A program made the position numbers and the translations under genes. The notes under the pieces were generated by a model. It was not told the DNA's origin, did no database searches, and worked only from the letters and a program-made list of their open reading frames with translations. Positions 63,415-64,000 of a stretch of 64,000 bases of DNA are shown here, in pieces. The number at the start of each line of letters is the position of its first letter. The stretch's first letter is position 1. The stretch covers positions 862,001 through 926,000 of the forward strand of contig NZ_CP072141.1 of the NCBI RefSeq assembly GCF_019355555.1, written 5' to 3'. This stretch comes from Rhizobium sp. L51/94 (GTDB lineage Bacteria > Pseudomonadota > Alphaproteobacteria > Rhizobiales > Rhizobiaceae).

Positions 63415-63444
63415 TGTCGCAGGCTGCCCCGGCAGTCTGCGACA
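63415..63444 (+). repeat. Strong stem-loop between binding-protein and permease genes
   Basis: TGTCGCAGGCTGCC / GGCAGTCTGCGACA form a 14-position stem (one G-T pair) closed by CC, so about 13 bp with a 4-nt loop. No U-tract follows, so it should stop 3' exonucleases and protect the binding-protein mRNA, not end transcription. It begins 9 bp after the stop codon. Confidence 0.7.
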
Positions 63445-63478
63445 TCCCTGATGTCACCTGGAATACGAGGGCGGCTCT

Positions 63479-64000
63479 TTGCCATTGTTCAGTTATATAG
63501 TCCGTCGCATTCTGCAGATGATCCCGACCATCGTGTTCATTCTGATCGTGACTTTCGTGTTGATCCGGCTTCTGCCCGGCGACCCAGCCAGCGCCATGCT
63601 CGGAGACCGCGCCCGGGATGCCGATGTCCTGCGCATCAATGCCAGCCTCGGCCTCGACAAACCCGTGATCGTGCAGTTTTTCTACTTTGTCCGTCGTATA
63701 GCCACCGGTGACCTCGGCGATTCGATCACGCTGAAGACACCGGTCGTCGATCTGATCGCGCAGCGAATGCCCGTCACTCTGATGTTGATCGGCATGGCTG
63801 CGGTGATTGCGCTGCTGCTTGCCGTGCCGCTCGCCTTCGTCGCCGCCCTTCGCCGCGAGAAGACCGCCGATACCGTCATCCGCGGCACCTTCCAGGTCGG
63901 GCTTTCCATGCCGGTGTTCTATATCGGCATCCTGCTGCTGACGCTGTTTGCCGCAAACCTCAAATGGTTTCCGGTCGGCGGCTATGGCGATACGTTCGGC
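63479..64000 (+). CDS. Dipeptide-type ABC transporter permease (DppB-like), 3' end outside window
   Basis: 174 codons are visible. It starts at TTG 63479 after GAGGGCGG and reads MPLFSYIVRRILQMIPTIVF, then ILIVTFVLIRLLPGDPASAM, the conserved DppB N-terminal block; RIATGDLGDSITLKTPVVD and QRMPVTLMLIGMAAVIALLL follow. The frame is open to the last base. The non-ATG start means simple ORF searches miss it. It belongs to the importer whose receptor is encoded just upstream; a DppC-type partner and ATPases should follow. Confidence 0.9.
   Translation, partial: MPLFSYIVRRILQMIPTIVFILIVTFVLIRLLPGDPASAMLGDRARDADVLRINASLGLDKPVIVQFFYFVRRIATGDLGDSITLKTPVVDLIAQRMPVTLMLIGMAAVIALLLAVPLAFVAALRREKTADTVIRGTFQVGLSMPVFYIGILLLTLFAANLKWFPVGGYGDTFG

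Noticed and set aside
1..64000. tRNA, rRNA, CRISPR array or prophage genes
   Set aside because: Reading the intergenic gaps on both strands gave no cloverleaf-like sequence, ribosomal RNA blocks, repeat-spacer arrays or phage structural genes; a tRNAscan or Infernal run would be the decisive check.

Overview
The window is a GC-rich (about 60%) alphaproteobacterial chromosome segment, most like a member of the Rhizobiaceae (Rhizobium/Sinorhizobium/Agrobacterium group). The support is the gene content (marR - AbcR-like sRNA - polA, mepA/mgsA/glk/gpmA/dapB beside yejABEF, a DUF1045 gene in the phn cluster, many ABC importers), an anti-Shine-Dalgarno sRNA of the rhizobial alpha-r14 type, and promoter motifs of the EcfG/RpoE2 kind. 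I saw no rRNA, tRNA, CRISPR array, prophage or intact insertion sequence.

Layout. 1-904 is the end of an iron-type ABC ATPase gene. 934-8436 (minus) is a seven-gene operon: a LacI-type regulator, a Pot/Fbp-type ABC importer, a nucleoside hydrolase and adenine deaminase, probably for uptake and breakdown of purine nucleosides. 8584-10523 holds an M20 peptidase and a MarR regulator; an AbcR-like sRNA lies between marR and polA (10923-13916). 13934-27018 is a complete carbon-phosphorus lyase locus: phnGHIJKL and a hexapeptide acetyltransferase, phnCDE1E2, then DUF1045-phnM-phnN, with the divergent repressor gene phnF. Terminators and candidate Pho boxes split it into sub-operons. 27085-31919 (minus) is mgsA-glk-ABC exporter-dapB-gpmA, followed by mepA. 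33263-39979 (plus) is yejABEF, a peptide importer, but a PIN-domain toxin-antitoxin pair has been inserted between yejE and yejF and is translationally coupled to yejF; yejA itself looks mosaic.

40003-45245 has a stress flavour: two small single-span membrane proteins and treZ (trehalose synthesis), each behind a GGAAC-type EcfG promoter, plus a four-hairpin sRNA that shows a CCTCCTCCC anti-SD motif in every loop; pncB and an SDR gene lie between. 45242-52802 (minus) is an mdtABC-like RND efflux operon with a perfect palindrome in its promoter region. 52937-54592 holds two same-frame ORFs (a double winged-helix protein and a leaderless solute-binding domain) separated by one TAG codon. A DUF2171 gene with a clear terminator follows. 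55101-61640 (minus) is a GntR-regulated catabolic operon (creatininase-family amidohydrolase, ketopantoate-reductase-like protein, SDR, M20 peptidase, gamma-glutamyltransferase), divergent from a dipeptide-type ABC importer that runs off the window end.

A recurring theme is a stem-loop directly after each solute-binding-protein gene and before its permease gene (four of four junctions), which probably sets binding-protein excess. The main candidates for under-described biology are the four-loop anti-SD RNA, the toxin-antitoxin pair inside yejABEF, the nucleoside ABC operon, and the GGT/creatininase/KPR operon.
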